Shown: positions 35,613 to 48,193, counted from the stretch's first letter. The stretch: DNA of 64,000 bases from Anthoceros angustus (GCA_010909165.1 VJWM01000119.1:186001-250000), one strand, 5' to 3'. The notes: generated by a model from the sequence alone, not told the origin. Translations and numbers: made by a program.

Positions 35613-36410
35613 ATGGGCAAGGATGAAGAGGAGAGAATCGCGGCTGCTGTGCGTAGCATCTTGAAAGCAGCTGATATGGATGTCATAACAGAGGCAAAGG
35701 TGCGGAAGCTGGCCTCAGAGGAGACAGGAATTGACCTTTCTCAGAAGCGGTACAAGCAACGGGTGCAAGAGCTGATTGAGGAGTTCCTGGTGTCGGAGGA
35801 TGCTCGAGAGGACTCAGAAGCGGAGGGTGAACCGCAGGAAACGCCTGCAGAATCCCGGGAGGAGGACGGTGAGAATGACGAGGAGGCGGCCGTCCAGCCA
35901 CTGAAGAAGGCCAAGCATAGCCCTACCGAAGAGGAAGGCAGGGAGGATGGGAAGGGTGCAAGGCAGGAGAGAACTAGGATGGACGATGGAGCGTTGCTCA
36001 TCTGCCAGGTATTTGTCTTCTGTCTCTGCGGCTCGCAGAGTTGAATTATATGCCATGGGTACGAGGGCTTGTTGTGTGTGATTGGTCACTCACTTGTGCC
36101 GTTGTACCGTTGGCAGCTGACCTCGAAGCGCAATCTCACTGTCTCCGACTGGAAGGGGATGAAGTTAGTGTCTGTCCGAGAGTTCTACGAGAAGGACGGC
36201 CAGACGTTACCTGGGAAAGGTGACCGATTACCCGGCAACAACTTCCATCACCCTCTATCTGGTCGGTGGCCCTTTGGTTCTGTGGTACTAATGAAGTGGA
36301 AAACTGTACTTGCAGGCATCAGTCTCACGCGTGACCAGTGGAATGAGATGAAGAAGGGCTTTCCAGCCATAGCAGATGCAATTCAAACGTTTAAGAAAGA
36401 CGCCACATAG
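35613..36410 (+). CDS. Transcriptional coactivator KELP (DEK-C plus PC4/Sub1 domain)
   Basis: The exons are 35613-36008, 36117-36219 and 36316-36410, giving 197 residues. Residues 1-60 form a DEK C-terminal domain (ERIAAAVRSILKAAD; SQKRYKQRVQELIEEF). An acidic/Ser linker of about 65 residues follows, then the PC4 single-strand DNA-binding domain (NLTVSDWKGMKLVSVREFY; GISLTRDQWNEMKKGFPAI). This combination is that of plant KELP proteins, nuclear coactivators that bind DNA and link activators to the RNA polymerase II machinery. The linker is longer than in Arabidopsis KELP (total about 165 residues). The frame is open upstream to 35427, but the MGKDEEER start fits the family. Confidence 0.93.
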
Positions 36411-36622
36411 TTTTGGGACATGCTGCAAGTTGCTAGAGTGCCTGCAAGTTGCCTCATTCTTCAACCTGTGCCTGTGCAAAGTTACCAGCTTGCCCTGCCC
36501 ACCCACTGTGCAGCAGACCATCGTTCCACCATGGTGGCGGCCCTCCTGGCATGTCTTGCCCCCGACGACGGCTTTTCCAGGTCACATCGCCCGCTTGTTG
36601 GAACCTCGGTTTTGGCACTTTT

Positions 36623-36735
36623 TTCCAAGATCTCACCATGGTGAGATCTTGGAACATCAACCAAGGTTGTTGGTTGATGTCACCACTTAAGGTTGTTGGT
36701 TGATGTCACTACTTAAGGTTGTTGGTTGATGTCAC
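36623..36735. repeat. 32-bp perfect palindrome followed by 26/27-bp tandem units
   Basis: Bases 36623-36654 are a perfect palindrome centred on CCATGG (TTCCAAGATCTCACC and its complement). Right behind, a unit starting GGTTGTTGGTTGATGTCAC occurs at 36665, 36691 and 36718; its GTTGGTTGATGT also pairs with ACATCAACCAA at about 36654. The region lies just downstream of the KELP gene and could form strong hairpins in its RNA, possibly acting in 3' end formation. Confidence 0.85.
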
Positions 36736-37236
36736 CATGATCTTCAAGTTTTTAGTTGATGGCCCGTTTGCCTGCCCCTCCCATTTAGGATTTCTTTCTG
36801 CCCTGAGCTTTCATCAAACGGGATGGACTTTCTTTGAGACAGAACTCTCTTTGACGTTTGCTTGTGGTCGGCAGTGTAAGCTGGTGTGATAAATTGCAAC
36901 CGGGCGGCTGAACCTCGGTTGCAATTTTTGTTTAGCGAAAGGAAAATGGTGGAGAGGTTCGTGTACAGAGCTTGGCAATCGATATTACAGGTATAATCTC
37001 ATCGGAAGAGATGAGCTCGTTTCCCAGCAGCAAGTAATTTTTTATTTGGCAGGCCTCCTTCAGACCTGAAAGAATCAGAAGTCGACTAGTGGTAACAAGT
37101 AATGTACAAAGCGGGCAGGGGAGGGGGGAACCAATTTGACATCCCACCCACTCTCCTCCCATCGAAGGCTCTCAAGACTAACCAAATACTCAAAACTGAT
37201 TGCCATCTTCATCACTTTCATGCGAACAACTGCACT
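36736..37236. other. Intergenic region between convergent KELP and sulfate-binding protein genes
   Basis: Presumed 3' UTRs. No other feature recognised. Confidence 0.4.
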
Positions 37237-39404
37237 TCACCCGAGTAGTGGTCGCACATAAGAAGTGCGTACATCGTTTTCGATCTGATCGAAGAGACCC
37301 TCCCGATTGAAGAATTTTTCGTGCACAACATCCCAGGTGCCCAAATGGTCTTCAACTCTCCATAGCCTCTGCATGGCAGGATACTTCCACCTATACTCTT
37401 CCAACACCTGAGATATATCCAGGGGAATTTTAATCACCTCAAGCAACTGCACTCTTCCTAACGATCGTACCAGAACCTGATTCAGGTAGGCAGAAAGACA
37501 GCAAAAGGTGGCAGCCCGAACTGATAGTTGAAATACTCACCTCTGGCAGAATTGGGCGAAATCCGCATTCAGCGACGACTCTCTGAGCAGCTGGTGTGAA
37601 CAGATACTGAACAAAGGCCTCGCAGACTTCCCTATTGCCACTCTTATCCACATTCCTGTCCACAATAGACACCTGCACAAGGCAACGCCGACTGCTAAAC
37701 ACGCCAAACCATGTACAGAGGATACATATCATTAGAAAGCAACCAGAGCAGAGTACTTACCACATTCTCGATGATGACATTTGGCTCCGGTAGCACATAA
37801 GGGAGTCTAAGTTTTCCTTGCTGTGTCAAGCAGAGGTACAACCACAGATCAGTCTTAATCCATGTAATTACACTCCACAGGAAATTAGTGCTGGTGCTCA
37901 TTTGCATACTCACCCTGGCTGCAACTTCATTTGCTACTATCGCCTCGTTCTCGTAGGTTAATAGCACATCTGTCAAATGTTGATGAAAGAACACATCCGA
38001 CGCCTGTTATCAGCGCCAAGTAGAGATGTCAGCACACGTTGTGAGAATCCTGTTTATTCGATTTCTTGGCAAGTTGATTTGGTGCAAAGCCATACAAACC
38101 TCCCGCGCGTCCCGTGGTTGCACTGGTACGCGGGCAAACACTCGTTCCACGAAATTCTTAGCATCCCCTTCTGCTGCTGAGGGAAGAAGTAACCACGAAA
38201 ATCATGTTCAGTGCCAAGACCAATGAATGTTTCTCCTCTCTGATCCCCTCTTCCAAAATTAAGGTACACCTGTAAACAGACGCATGGTATATGCACTCCT
38301 GAACAAGATAAAGGAACGCAGCTTACATCCAGCAGTGGTTGTCACAGATCCCCATAGACCGACAAAGTTCCATCTTGCAACTCCAGCAGTCTTCGGGTTG
38401 GCAGTAAGGACCGTGATGTCATCTCTGGGTAAATCTTGCCATCCTACAACGTGCTTTGGGTTGCCTGGCAGTGTCATGATGCACACAACAGACTCCGCGT
38501 TGACAGCATTGTTCGGAACCTGTGAGCAGAAGGCCACCAACTCAGCAACACAGACGAGACCCTGCAACAGTTGTGCAAATGCCACCAGAAAAAGGGAACA
38601 ACAGTGACTCGAGTGGCAACAATTACCCGAGTTCGCCAATCCGGTGCTATGAGACCTGCTTCTTGAATCTTTATCACATCAAGAGGAAGGGCCAGTGCCA
38701 CAATATCAGCAGGAAGTCCATCTATCACAGCTCGAGCTTGAGAGCCACTTCCACCTACAAGATAACCACACATGGCACATCACTTCTCGTCCACAAACAA
38801 ACAAAGGAAAGATGAAACCATCCATCCAACTCAGTTGCCGAAATTTACCAAAACTTAGCCGGAATCGCACACTTTGGCCTGTCTCCTGCTGCCATTTTTG
38901 GATGAACTGCTTGGTCAGCTGCACAAACGCAAGGACTGGTTAAACCCACTGCACTCCAGGAAGTGACGACAGCAGCATCGAAGTCACGCATGCAAAACAG
39001 TCACAACCGTGGCCATCACCAAAATTCAAGCAACCAACCTTCTCATACAGAGCCTTGGTCACCGCGAACGACACGAGAGTTACTGCCACTGGCTTCTTGG
39101 GCCGATTCTGATTCCCAGCCGTCAGCGAGGCGGTCGGACCAGCTCCCCAGCCGCCCTTCCCACCGTCCCTCCTCCCCAACCACCGTTGCCAAAAGCCTCC
39201 TGAGCCATTCCCGCCGTCGTGCGCCAGGGCAGGCTGCGCAAAAACAGCCCCGACAGCAGCAGGCGAGGCGGCCACAACCTTCACAGCGAACCTCAAAAAC
39301 CTCGGAACAACAGCAGAGCCCACGCCATCGCGCTCACTCCCCGCCACAGCAGGATCACCCGCGTTCCTGATTCCCGCCGACAGCTGCAGACCGGCAGACG
39401 CCAT
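37237..39404 (-). CDS. Nuclear-encoded plastid sulfate-binding protein (Sbp/SbpA family)
   Basis: The exons on the minus strand are 39404-39039, 38918-38849, 38754-38627, 38519-38327, 38176-38100, 38003-37914, 37820-37761, 37672-37541 and 37476-37237, giving 451 residues with consistent phases. Family blocks are [71 protein letters not shown] and [13 protein letters not shown]. Such proteins bind sulfate and deliver it to the CysT/CysW-CysA ABC importer. In green algae the nuclear SBP serves the chloroplast envelope importer. The leader is a transit-like Ala/Arg region ending in a hydrophobic [14 protein letters not shown] stretch. The family motif between WGA-type start and YENEA is divergent. 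The acceptor at 38177 has an alternative 3 bp downstream (NAGNAG), and the last acceptor (37477) could instead be at 37449. Confidence 0.88.
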
Positions 39405-41389
39405 GGAGTCCCTCCTTCAAGCAGAAAAATCAGCCTGGTGCAGCCCAGCCACGTCCTTCCTCCTACACAAACCAGCCCCCAGTCGCAACACAAGATCAAC
39501 TCCCCATCCAGACAATCACACCCAATCCACCCAACAATTCAGACCCAGCACCACCACACACACAGACCTGAAACCCAAAATCTCCACTCGCAAAATTTCC
39601 CTCACCGAACTGCGCCCTCCAGCAGCCCCGATGATCCAGAATACAAAAGCCCAGCCGAGAGCGGGCTTTCAAGGCCGAACTGCCTGCAAGTTCCTGCAAC
39701 TTTCCTGGAAGCAGGCAGCGGCAATGCAGGTGTGAAGCGAGCTGACACGGGCAGTTACAAGGACGTTCGCAGCAAGAGCTGCTGCATGCAAGGCCAGCCC
39801 CAGAGCCAGCAGCGGGAGATCTATATCGCAGTCCAGCCCCTCTGACAAGGGACAGGCGCGACAGCTCTAAACCTCACCAAAACCTGTGGGAAGTACAGTC
39901 CGGCTCAGCGCCTTGGCCTCCCCCAGCCCAGCCCGGGACCCAGCAGTTCACATTCACGCACACAGGCCGGCGAAACCCGCAAGCACGACAGGTTTAGACA
40001 ATCCCAACAGGATTCCTCCCGGCTTCCGCGTCGGGTGCGGTGAACCTGGACAGCAGCCGGGTCTTGAATGGGCAAGCGAGGAGTCGGTCTCGGAGCCCAC
40101 GCTGGCGGCGAAACTGCGCAACGAAGCTGCAGCTGCGCCTGCCCCACTCATGTCCTGGACGTAGGTCCTACTGCCCAGCGAGAGGCGTCGCGGCTTCGGA
40201 TGTCTTGCAGTCTTGCTGCCCCCTGGACACACACCTCGAGGTTTCTGGCTCACCACACCTTGTGGCTCAAATGGCTGTCCGACGGGGCAGGCTAAAAAGT
40301 GAAAACCTTTCGTTCAGGCCCTCGACTTGCCGCGTCCTGGCGGCCATATCCCACTGCTTTCGCTTGCGGCGCCCCCTAACAACAACACGATAAAATGTTT
40401 GGTTCTATGTACCTGGTCCGCTTTGCGTGCGGGCCTTCTGAACTGGGCCTCGCGTCGTCTCCAGCATAGACGTTCCAGACGATAGATAATTCACGGAAAA
40501 GACTTCTTCTTCTTCTTCTGTACACACGATCGACAACACAGACCGTGGGAGGGCTCAGGGTCTGCTTGAAATTTGCTAACCTCACGGCCTCGGCGAAGTA
40601 TTCCTCGTTTACACGAGCCTGCCGACCCGTTGCTTGTAGGGGATCCGGGAAATAAATCCAGATTCATGTTTTTTTGTATAACTCCACGCTGTCGGTACCA
40701 CCACGGCGGTGTTACTGTAGCGGAGAAGCGGGGATCCCCCACCTATAATTACCCCGATTTTTGATATGGCACCAAAGTTGTGCCAGGCAAAACTATGTTT
40801 AGTCATGGTAAACTAAGAATATTCTTTATAATATATCGTTTTACATTTTTTCGTGAAATCATGGCTGAACCGAAAACTCGCCTTGGTTGCATCCTAATTG
40901 CGGCTTCATGACTGTCGGCTTTGGCATGATAATGGTAGGGACCAGCGCTTCCACCGGCCGTCTATGTATAGTTGATGCTTGAACAGGATGGCATACGATG
41001 GCCACCGTTTGTCTCCCTTGGATCACATTTAACCATGTCGGAATATATACCTCCCAATACAACCCAATAAAAACCATCAAGGTTGGTATTTGAAGTTTGT
41101 CAGGAACATGGACATGAATATATGTAAAGAAACATGGAGAAAGCCTTGTTTCAAGGCTCAACTTGATATTTCCTTGGGCAAAGAAATTAATACTTGTTGG
41201 ACTTGAGCGAGCAAATGCTACATCAAGTGAGTGGAATATCTCACTCCTTGGACATGGGTTCATTGAAACTCCACAATCAAGCATCCTAGAAATAGATCAG
41301 TACTTGGATGGGGTGCTACCCATTCCATAGCTATATATCATGCTCTCGGTCTCAGCAGTGTGCAGGCCCTCCATATTACAAACTCTAGT
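39405..41389. other. Intergenic region
   Basis: Presumed promoter of the sulfate-binding protein gene in the GC-rich first kilobase, then AT-rich sequence. A CTT/CTTCTT run is at about 40501-40520. The block near 41174-41215 (AAAGAAATTAATACTTGTTGGACTTG) recurs in similar form near 44753-44790, flanking the copia remnant on both sides. A 141-codon minus-strand frame (40859-41284) has no recognised motif. Confidence 0.45.
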
Positions 41390-41392
41390 TGT

Positions 41393-41660
41393 TAGTGCCC
41401 TACGGGGGTTACTCCAAGCTAAAACTCCAAGTGCGGGGTGGGGGTCATTCCAAGCTAAAACTCCAAGTGCGGGGTGGGGGTTACTCCAAGCTAAAACTCC
41501 AAGTGCGGGGTGGGACTTCGCTATATACTTTGAAATATCTAGATAAAGTCTTCGAATTCTCCAAAAAACTCCAAGTGCGGAGCGGGGGTTACTCCATGGC
41601 GGGGGTTACTCCATGGTGGGGGTTACTCCAAGCTAAAACTCCAAGTGCGGAGCGGAACTT
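41393..41660 (+). repeat. Minisatellite, about 37-bp units
   Basis: Repeats of GGGGGTTACTCCAAGCTAAAACTCCAAGTGCGG occur about five times, two of them shortened. An 80-bp stretch with CTTCGCTATATACTTTGAAATRTCTA interrupts the array and is itself duplicated (about 41516 and 41655). Confidence 0.85.
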
Positions 41661-41738
41661 CGCTATATACTTTGAAATGTCTAAATAAAGTCTCCGAAAT
41701 CTCCAAATACAAAATCGATGGAATAACCTCAGCAACTC

Positions 41739-43165
41739 AAGCTTGGTCACAAATCTATATAATGTCTTAAAATTCACCAAAAAAAAGGTCGATGCAACAA
41801 CCTCAACATCTCAAACTTGGTCACAACTTGCAACCTGTACGTTGACGGAAGATCTCGGCACAATGGTAATGGCGATGAGAAACCTGCTCTCACTAAAGAT
41901 GGAGGACACATATGGTTCAGCACCACATATCGCCTTCAAACGCCAATGCCAAACTAGTTAGCTCGCTGGAAGATAGATGAGGTCAAGGCAACAATTGTGT
42001 TCCTATATCAGACATCCCGCTCCCAAGCTTGGTCACAAATCTATATAATGTCTTAAAATTCACCAAAAAAGGTCGATGCAATAACCTCAACATCTCAAAC
42101 TTGGTCACAACTTGCAACCTGACGCTGACCAAGATCTTGGCACAATGGTAATGGCGATGAGAAACTGCTCACTAAAGATGAAGGACACATATGGTTCAAG
42201 CACATATCCGCCTTCAAACGGCCAATGCCAAACTAGTTAGCTCGGTGGAAGATAGATGAGGTCAAGGCAACAATTGTGTTCCTATATCGTACATCCCGCC
42301 TCCCAAGCTTGGTCACAAATCTATATAATGTCTTAAAATTCACCAAAAAGGTCGATGCAACAACCTCAAGATCTCAAACTTGGTCACAACTTGCAACTTT
42401 GTCGTTGACTAAGATCTCACAATGGTAATGGCGATGAGAAACTGCTCTCACTAAAGATGGAGGACACATATGGTTCGGACCACATATCTTCAAAGCGGCC
42501 AATGCCAAACTAGTTAGCTCGCTGGAAGATAGATGAGGTCAAGGCAACAATTGTGTTCCTATACTGTACATCCTGCTCCCAAGCTTGGTCACAAATCTAT
42601 ATAATGTCTTAAAATTCACCAAAAAAAAGGTCGATGCAATAACCTCAACATCTCAAACTTGGTCACAACTTGCAACCTGTACGTTGACGGAAGATCTTGG
42701 CACAATGGTAATGGCGATGAGAAACCTGCTCTCACTAAAGATGAAGGACACATATGGTTCAGCACCACATATCTGCCTTCAAAACGGCCAATGCCAAACT
42801 AGTTAGCTCTGGCTGGAAGATAGATGAGGTCAAGGCAACAATTGTGTTCCTATACTGTACATCCTGCTCCCAAGCTTGGTCACAAATCTATATAATGTCT
42901 TAAAATTCACCAAAAAAAAGGTCGATGCAACAACCTCAGCATCTCAAACTTGGTCACAACTTGCAACCTGTACGTTGACAGAAGATCTCGGCACAATGGT
43001 AATGGCGGTGAGAAACCTGCTCTCACTAAAGATGGAGGACACATATATGGTTCAGCACCACATATCTACCTTCAAAATGGCCTATGCCAAACTAGTTAGC
43101 TCTGGCTGGAAGATAGATGAGGTCAAGGCAACAATTGTGTTCCCTGTACATCCTGCTCCCAAGTC
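41739..43165 (+). repeat. Five tandem copies of a ~283-bp copia gag segment
   Basis: Units start with AAGCTTGGTCACAAATC at 41739, 42025, 42305, 42581 and 42872 (spacings 286, 280, 276 and 291). In the last unit the translation EDTYMVQHHISTFKMAYAKL with SGWKIDEVKATIVF matches the UBN2/gag domain of Ty1/copia polyproteins (family pattern: QEHINKFRxLxDxL...GxxIxDEDKA). Copies differ by small deletions that break the frame, so none codes for a full gag. Together with 43165-44730 it forms one decayed copia element on the plus strand. Confidence 0.85.
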
Positions 43166-44730
43166 ACCACGATTTCATCACCTCGCAAACTCCTAGAATT
43201 CGAGATGCACAAAAAGCCTATAAGAAAGGTGGTGCAGCCAAGGCGGATGCTGAGGGCGTTCTTATAGAAGTCCTATTAGCCCTCATATAGGATAAATCTT
43301 AGACGACAAGCTTCCTCAGGCTCTAGATCTGGTCACATTATGTATGTTGGATCAGGTCGTGGCTGTGGCCAATTCTATAGGCCACAATATAGATCAAATG
43401 GATTTGATCGTTTAGAAAGTAGTTCTCCAAGGGAGACAAGAATTGGTCTTAAACAAAGAAAGAAATGAAGTTGTAATTGGTGTGGAATCGAGGGACACTA
43501 AGAGAATCAGTGCAGGAAAAAGATTGCAGAAATACCTCAAAGAACATCACTCACAGCTAATATTGTCTCAATAACAAACACACCATAATCTCCAATGTCA
43601 TCATCACCAAGAATGATGCCGGTCTCTGTACTAGAAATCCAATAGATCGTACAAGATGGTACCTTGATTCATGTGCGTCACTGCACATCTGCCATACCTG
43701 CTCTCGCTTCACGACATATTTCTCAGCTCCTACGAACACCTTCGTGCTGTAGGGAGACGATTCGAGATTTCGAGTTGAAGGAAAAGAAGAAGTATCCTTT
43801 ACCCTTACTAATTAAACTCAACTGCTCATAGTAAATGTCCTTCCTGTCCTTGCGATGGTAAATAACCTAATTCTAGTTTTCTGGGTGATGAAAATGCTCC
43901 AATTCACTCTTACATTCAACGATTCTTGCTGTATGTTGACCAAGATTGGCCAACAATAGGCCTCATGTGCAAGCTGCCCTGGACAAAACATATGTAAATT
44001 AAATGCTATATCTTCTAATAATCCGCAGTAAGATACTACTATAGCTGTGGCCGAGAATCAATCTAGCAAAGTGAAGGAAGCATTGAAATGACACATTTGC
44101 CTTGGCCACATGAGTAATGATTGACTATGATAGGACTGGCTCCCAACAGTGACCTTTACCTTGATGGGATTAAAACGTTACTTGAAAGCACTCTTCTGTA
44201 AGACATGTGTCTTGGCAAACAAGCGCCAACATGTGTTCCCTAGTCACCAGCCCGATGAAAATAATTCGTTGCTCATACTAGTTCACTCGAACCTATGGGT
44301 CCTATGACCACACCCTTTTAGGGAGAGGCGAGATATTTTCTAACATTTACATATGACTTTACCAAACTGTGTTTTACCCACTCATTGATGCTCAAAAATC
44401 ATACTTTTCTTCCTTTTAAACTTGGCTGTTACTAGTGGAGACACTAACACACTGTAATCTCAACTGCCTTGGCTCTGATAGTTGAATAGTTTGACACCCT
44501 CTATCAAGAGAAAGGAATTTTACATCTATAATCAGTAGCCTATACTGCCTAGCAGAATAGCGTAGCAGAAAGACTAAATCAAACATTACAAAGAATGGCC
44601 CAAGCTATGATGAGACATGTAGGCTTGGACAAGGGTTATTGGGCTGACGTTATAGCTTCAGCCATCTACCTAAGGAATAGGCTTCCCTGTCGCTTCATCC
44701 AAGGTCGAACCCCATTTTGGCTATGGACAT
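43165..44730 (+). mobile_element. Decayed Ty1/copia retrotransposon: zinc knuckle, pre-integrase and integrase remains
   Basis: At 43472-43513 a CX2CX4HX4C zinc knuckle reads CNWCGIEGH, a stop, then ENQC; the TAA is at 43499-43501. HICLGHMSN near 44095 matches the GAG-pre-integrase box. CKTCVLANKRQHVFPSHQ near 44200 matches its second half, followed by LILVHSNL of the integrase start. From 44553 the frame gives NSVAERLNQTLQRMAQAMM, then GLDKGYWADVIASAIYLRN and RTPFWLW, the integrase core end. Many stops and frameshifts separate these. The reverse transcriptase/RNase H part and clear LTRs are not found, so the element is truncated and dead. Confidence 0.85.
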
Positions 44731-46252
44731 GCTCTGACATCGTAGTAAGATATGAGCAAAGAAATTGATACTCGCTGGACTTGAAATGAAGCTCTTCTCC
44801 ATGGGCACAAAGACCAAAGCTCTTCTTCAAGTTCGCCACTGACACGCGACCTACAGCTGTAGGTTGATCTTCCACAACACAATTCCTAAGATTTCTTACC
44901 TTCCTGATCTTTGTCCATAGTTAGTATTTCTCCTATGACCCTCCAAGGTCACACACACTCCCACACAAGCGTCACAACTTATCACACTCCAATCCACAAG
45001 TTATCCCCCAAAATTTGTAGTCCACTTCCACAAATTGCCACCACCTTCACGGCCCTTAGCTTAAGCTTGAGCACTCACTCCTAGCAAATTGCAGCCTCCA
45101 CCACAATTCTGAGTCTCCTTGCACTAGCCTAAGCCTTAGCTCCTTAAAACTGTTATGCCATCTAGCACATGAGAGCGCTCCTATAGTCCAAGCAAATCCT
45201 TTCAAGCCTCCAAAAATTCCCACACCTTATGGAACCTCGAGTTCAGCCGACTTTCTACTCTCTTGCACAAGTTGGGGCGCCCACAAGGACACACCCCCCT
45301 CCTGCTTCCTTAAGCCTTGACCTCGGAGCCTTGAGTCAGCTCTTTGGGCTCATAGCCCCAAGTGTGAGTAGCTCTCCCCCACTTCTACCTCGCACTCCTC
45401 ACCATTGCGCCAGCCTCCGTGCCCTCTTCTTGGCGCCGCTATCCTCAGCTCTTCGCGGCCGTCCTTAGACCGCGCCGCGCCGCGTCCTGGCACTGCCGTT
45501 CTCTTGCGTCACCGCCTCTCACCCTGAGCTCCTTCTCCTCCTTGTAGCATTACCAACGCCCCCTCTGGAAGTGGGATAGGAGCCGCCTTCTTCCCATCCT
45601 TGGCTTTCTTCATAATGACGATGTCGTCCCTCTTTTCCGTAGGTCTCCCATAGACATGTCTTACACTTTGAATTATCCAGCATCTGGGGTCCATTCTTGC
45701 GTTCCGTTCTAATAACGCTGCCAATTGCCTTGGGGTCTTGTGCTAGCATAGGAGTCACTCCTCCACCAGCTCGAGGTTTGTGTCGGCCCAATGGCGGCCA
45801 TACACTCACTAGAGCTGTAAGTTGTCCTCTCCTGGCCACCGGCGAAATCCACAAAGTCCTGTGAGCACGCCAAGCCCACAAAGCATTAAAACATAGGCAT
45901 GACGATCTCAGGTGGCTTCTCCAGTGTGGGCTCCCTCCTTCTTCTCTTCCCCTTCTTGAGAGTAGGCGTCTTCTCATATGACTCCTTCCAATTTAGCTTG
46001 CAATTTATCTATTTTTAATCACAAATATTTTCAGTATAAACTACATCAATCTTGAACTCATCAACTATACTTGAAAATCATTAATTTAGTTTTGTTGCTG
46101 CACAACAATTTAAGAAAACAAACGTGATCATTTTTAATATTTTTCACATGGAATTGTGTTAAGATTGTGTATTGTAGTGCATCAAATTGCCTCGCGACAC
46201 CGGCTATCCTGTTGAAACCCAAGGACGCATGCCTTCACCCGGAGTGCGCTTT
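44731..46252. other. Gene-free region
   Basis: No gene recognised. Overlapping minus-strand frames of 71 and 152 codons at 45509-45977 include IQSVRHVYGRPTEKRDDIVI but match nothing I know. The block 45230-45560 is C-rich and GC-rich compared with its surroundings. Confidence 0.4.
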
Positions 46253-46596
46253 CACCTAAACCCTAATCCCACAAAAGGCAAACCTTTATTTGACACCCTG
46301 CGCTTATATGCTTCCACCCGGTTTGTACGCTTTCACCGCATGTCTAGTGACATACGAATTTGTTACTTAATTCCTCATACATAACCTTTCATTCATTTGT
46401 ACAATGATTGCGTTTATCCACATCACCTAAACCCTAATCCAAAAAAGGGAGATCTTCATTTCAAACCTGGTGGTCGCATGCCTCCACCCGGTATGCACGC
46501 TTTCACTAGATAACTAGTGACATACGAGTTTGTTACTTAGTTCCTCATACATTATCTTTCATTCATTTATAATGTGATTGCGTTTTTTTCACATCC
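46253..46596 (+). repeat. 172-bp tandem duplication
   Basis: Two copies, about 46253-46426 and 46427-46596. Each starts ACCTAAACCCTAATCC, contains CTTCCACCCGGT..GYACGCTTTCAC and TAGTGACATACGARTTTGTTACTTA, and ends with a GATTGCGTTT motif. The opening is telomere-like (CCCTAA). Confidence 0.85.
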
Positions 46597-46857
46597 CATG
46601 TGGTCTATGATGCATATACCATGAGTACTATGCATACATGAATTGTAAGGTTTTTATGACATGTGATTGCTTTATGTCGTGGAAAAAAAAGATTAAAAGT
46701 AAAAAAAATCATAAAATACATAGTTTCTTGTATATTGTCTTGTAGTTTGTTGTAGTTTCTTGTCTTCTTTTATTTTCCTATGTAGATTTGCTTATAAATT
46801 TTAAAAAATGCTTACACAAGGTTTTGTGAAAGTAGACCCCTGTTCCCATAGGATCAA

Positions 46858-47020
46858 AATTTGAGATGAGGAGCTGTCTCTACCTCTTTGAAGTCCTTGT
46901 TAATTGCCTATCCTTTTGCTCCTTCGGTAATTTTCTGTTCTTGTGCTCCTCGGGTAATTGTTTGTTCCTATGCTCCTCAGGTAACTGCCTAGTCATGTGC
47001 TTCTTGGGTATCTGCCTCTT
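46858..47020 (+). repeat. Dispersed stem-loop repeat copy and 30-bp minisatellite
   Basis: 46858-46910 (TTGAGATGAGGAGCTGTCTC, then CCTTGTTAATTGCC) resembles 60034-60080. Directly behind, a 30-bp unit (about TGCTCCTCRGGTAATTG) is present about four times (46914-47020). Confidence 0.7.
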
Positions 47021-47512
47021 GTGCACCTCCTGCCCCTTGTGCATCTCCCCCTGTTCGGTGTGCCGTCCTCCTACTGGCTACGACTTGGTTCAAGCGGGCT
47101 TTCCGCTTTGGTTCATGTGCAAGCCAAACAGCATCAAGTACTTTTTTTGGTTCTCCACCCACGTCTCCGTTGTATTTAGATCCTTCACTTCTTGAGGTAA
47201 TTTCAACCACATACGTTGGGCTCTCCTCATACGTCATGCCTCAGCATGATGTCGATTCAAGTGAAGACGAGCCTCTAAGTTACTAGCAATATTTCGCTCA
47301 TAATAGTTTGCACTTCCACTTGCATCCACTGGTGACTGTCGGGGACGACCTTGAGGACGAGGCGGCAATGTAAGGGACGAGGAGGCAATGCAAGAAGCTC
47401 GTGAACTTCAAAATGCTTATTGAAACAAGCGTAATTTAAACTACTAAAAACTCCCAAGCGATGCAAACAATCGTAAAATTTTAGTGTCATTCTTAAGTAC
47501 TTCTAGCTCATC

Positions 47513-47660
47513 TGCCTCCTCCAGACAAACATAGTCTTTATCTACCTCTGCATAGGGCGGTTTCTCTTGTGCTTGAGTAGTGGGTGTCTCCTCCCGACAA
47601 ACATAGTCTTTGTCTACCTCTGCCTATTGCGATTGCTGTTGTGCTTCAGTAGGTGGGTGC
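47513..47660 (+). repeat. About 70-bp tandem duplication
   Basis: Two copies with the core GACAAACATAGTCTTTRTCTACCTCTGC and a TTGTGCTTSAGTAG end. The flanks 47020-47510 and 47660-48190 show no recognisable feature. Confidence 0.75.
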
Positions 47661-48193
47661 TTCAGTAGTGCTAGGGGTCAGGCTAGATGACACCTCAGCG
47701 TGAGATCCTCTTGCATGAAACTTGAGATTTTGGAGGTGCCTCAAGCGGTGGTTGAAGCAGCGAAACCTCAACTTCCACTTCCTCAGCTTCATGAACTACA
47801 ACCATATCACCTTGTACAACTTGGTCAACCTTGGGTACAGACTCATTGGCAAGTCATCTCCAACGAAACAAACAAAGCGTCCAAGGAAACCAACGAAACA
47901 AATAGAAATTGAAACCTTGTTTACAAAATATGAGTGCGGGCGTTGCTTCCTACAAACCCTCCATGTAGAGATGCAAGGTATTTATTTATGATAGAATTGA
48001 ATTATTACTTAATTAAGATTATGAGTTAAACAATGAGTGTGCTCACATACAACAAACAATTGTATGGTTGTATGAGAAATTGTTCTACATGACATGTACA
48101 TATGCGTATGCATAAGTCTGACATCCGAGCTGCCCGCTTTTATGGGGCCATATCCGTTTTTCGCCCATTCCTTTGCATCGCTGCTACTCTCAC

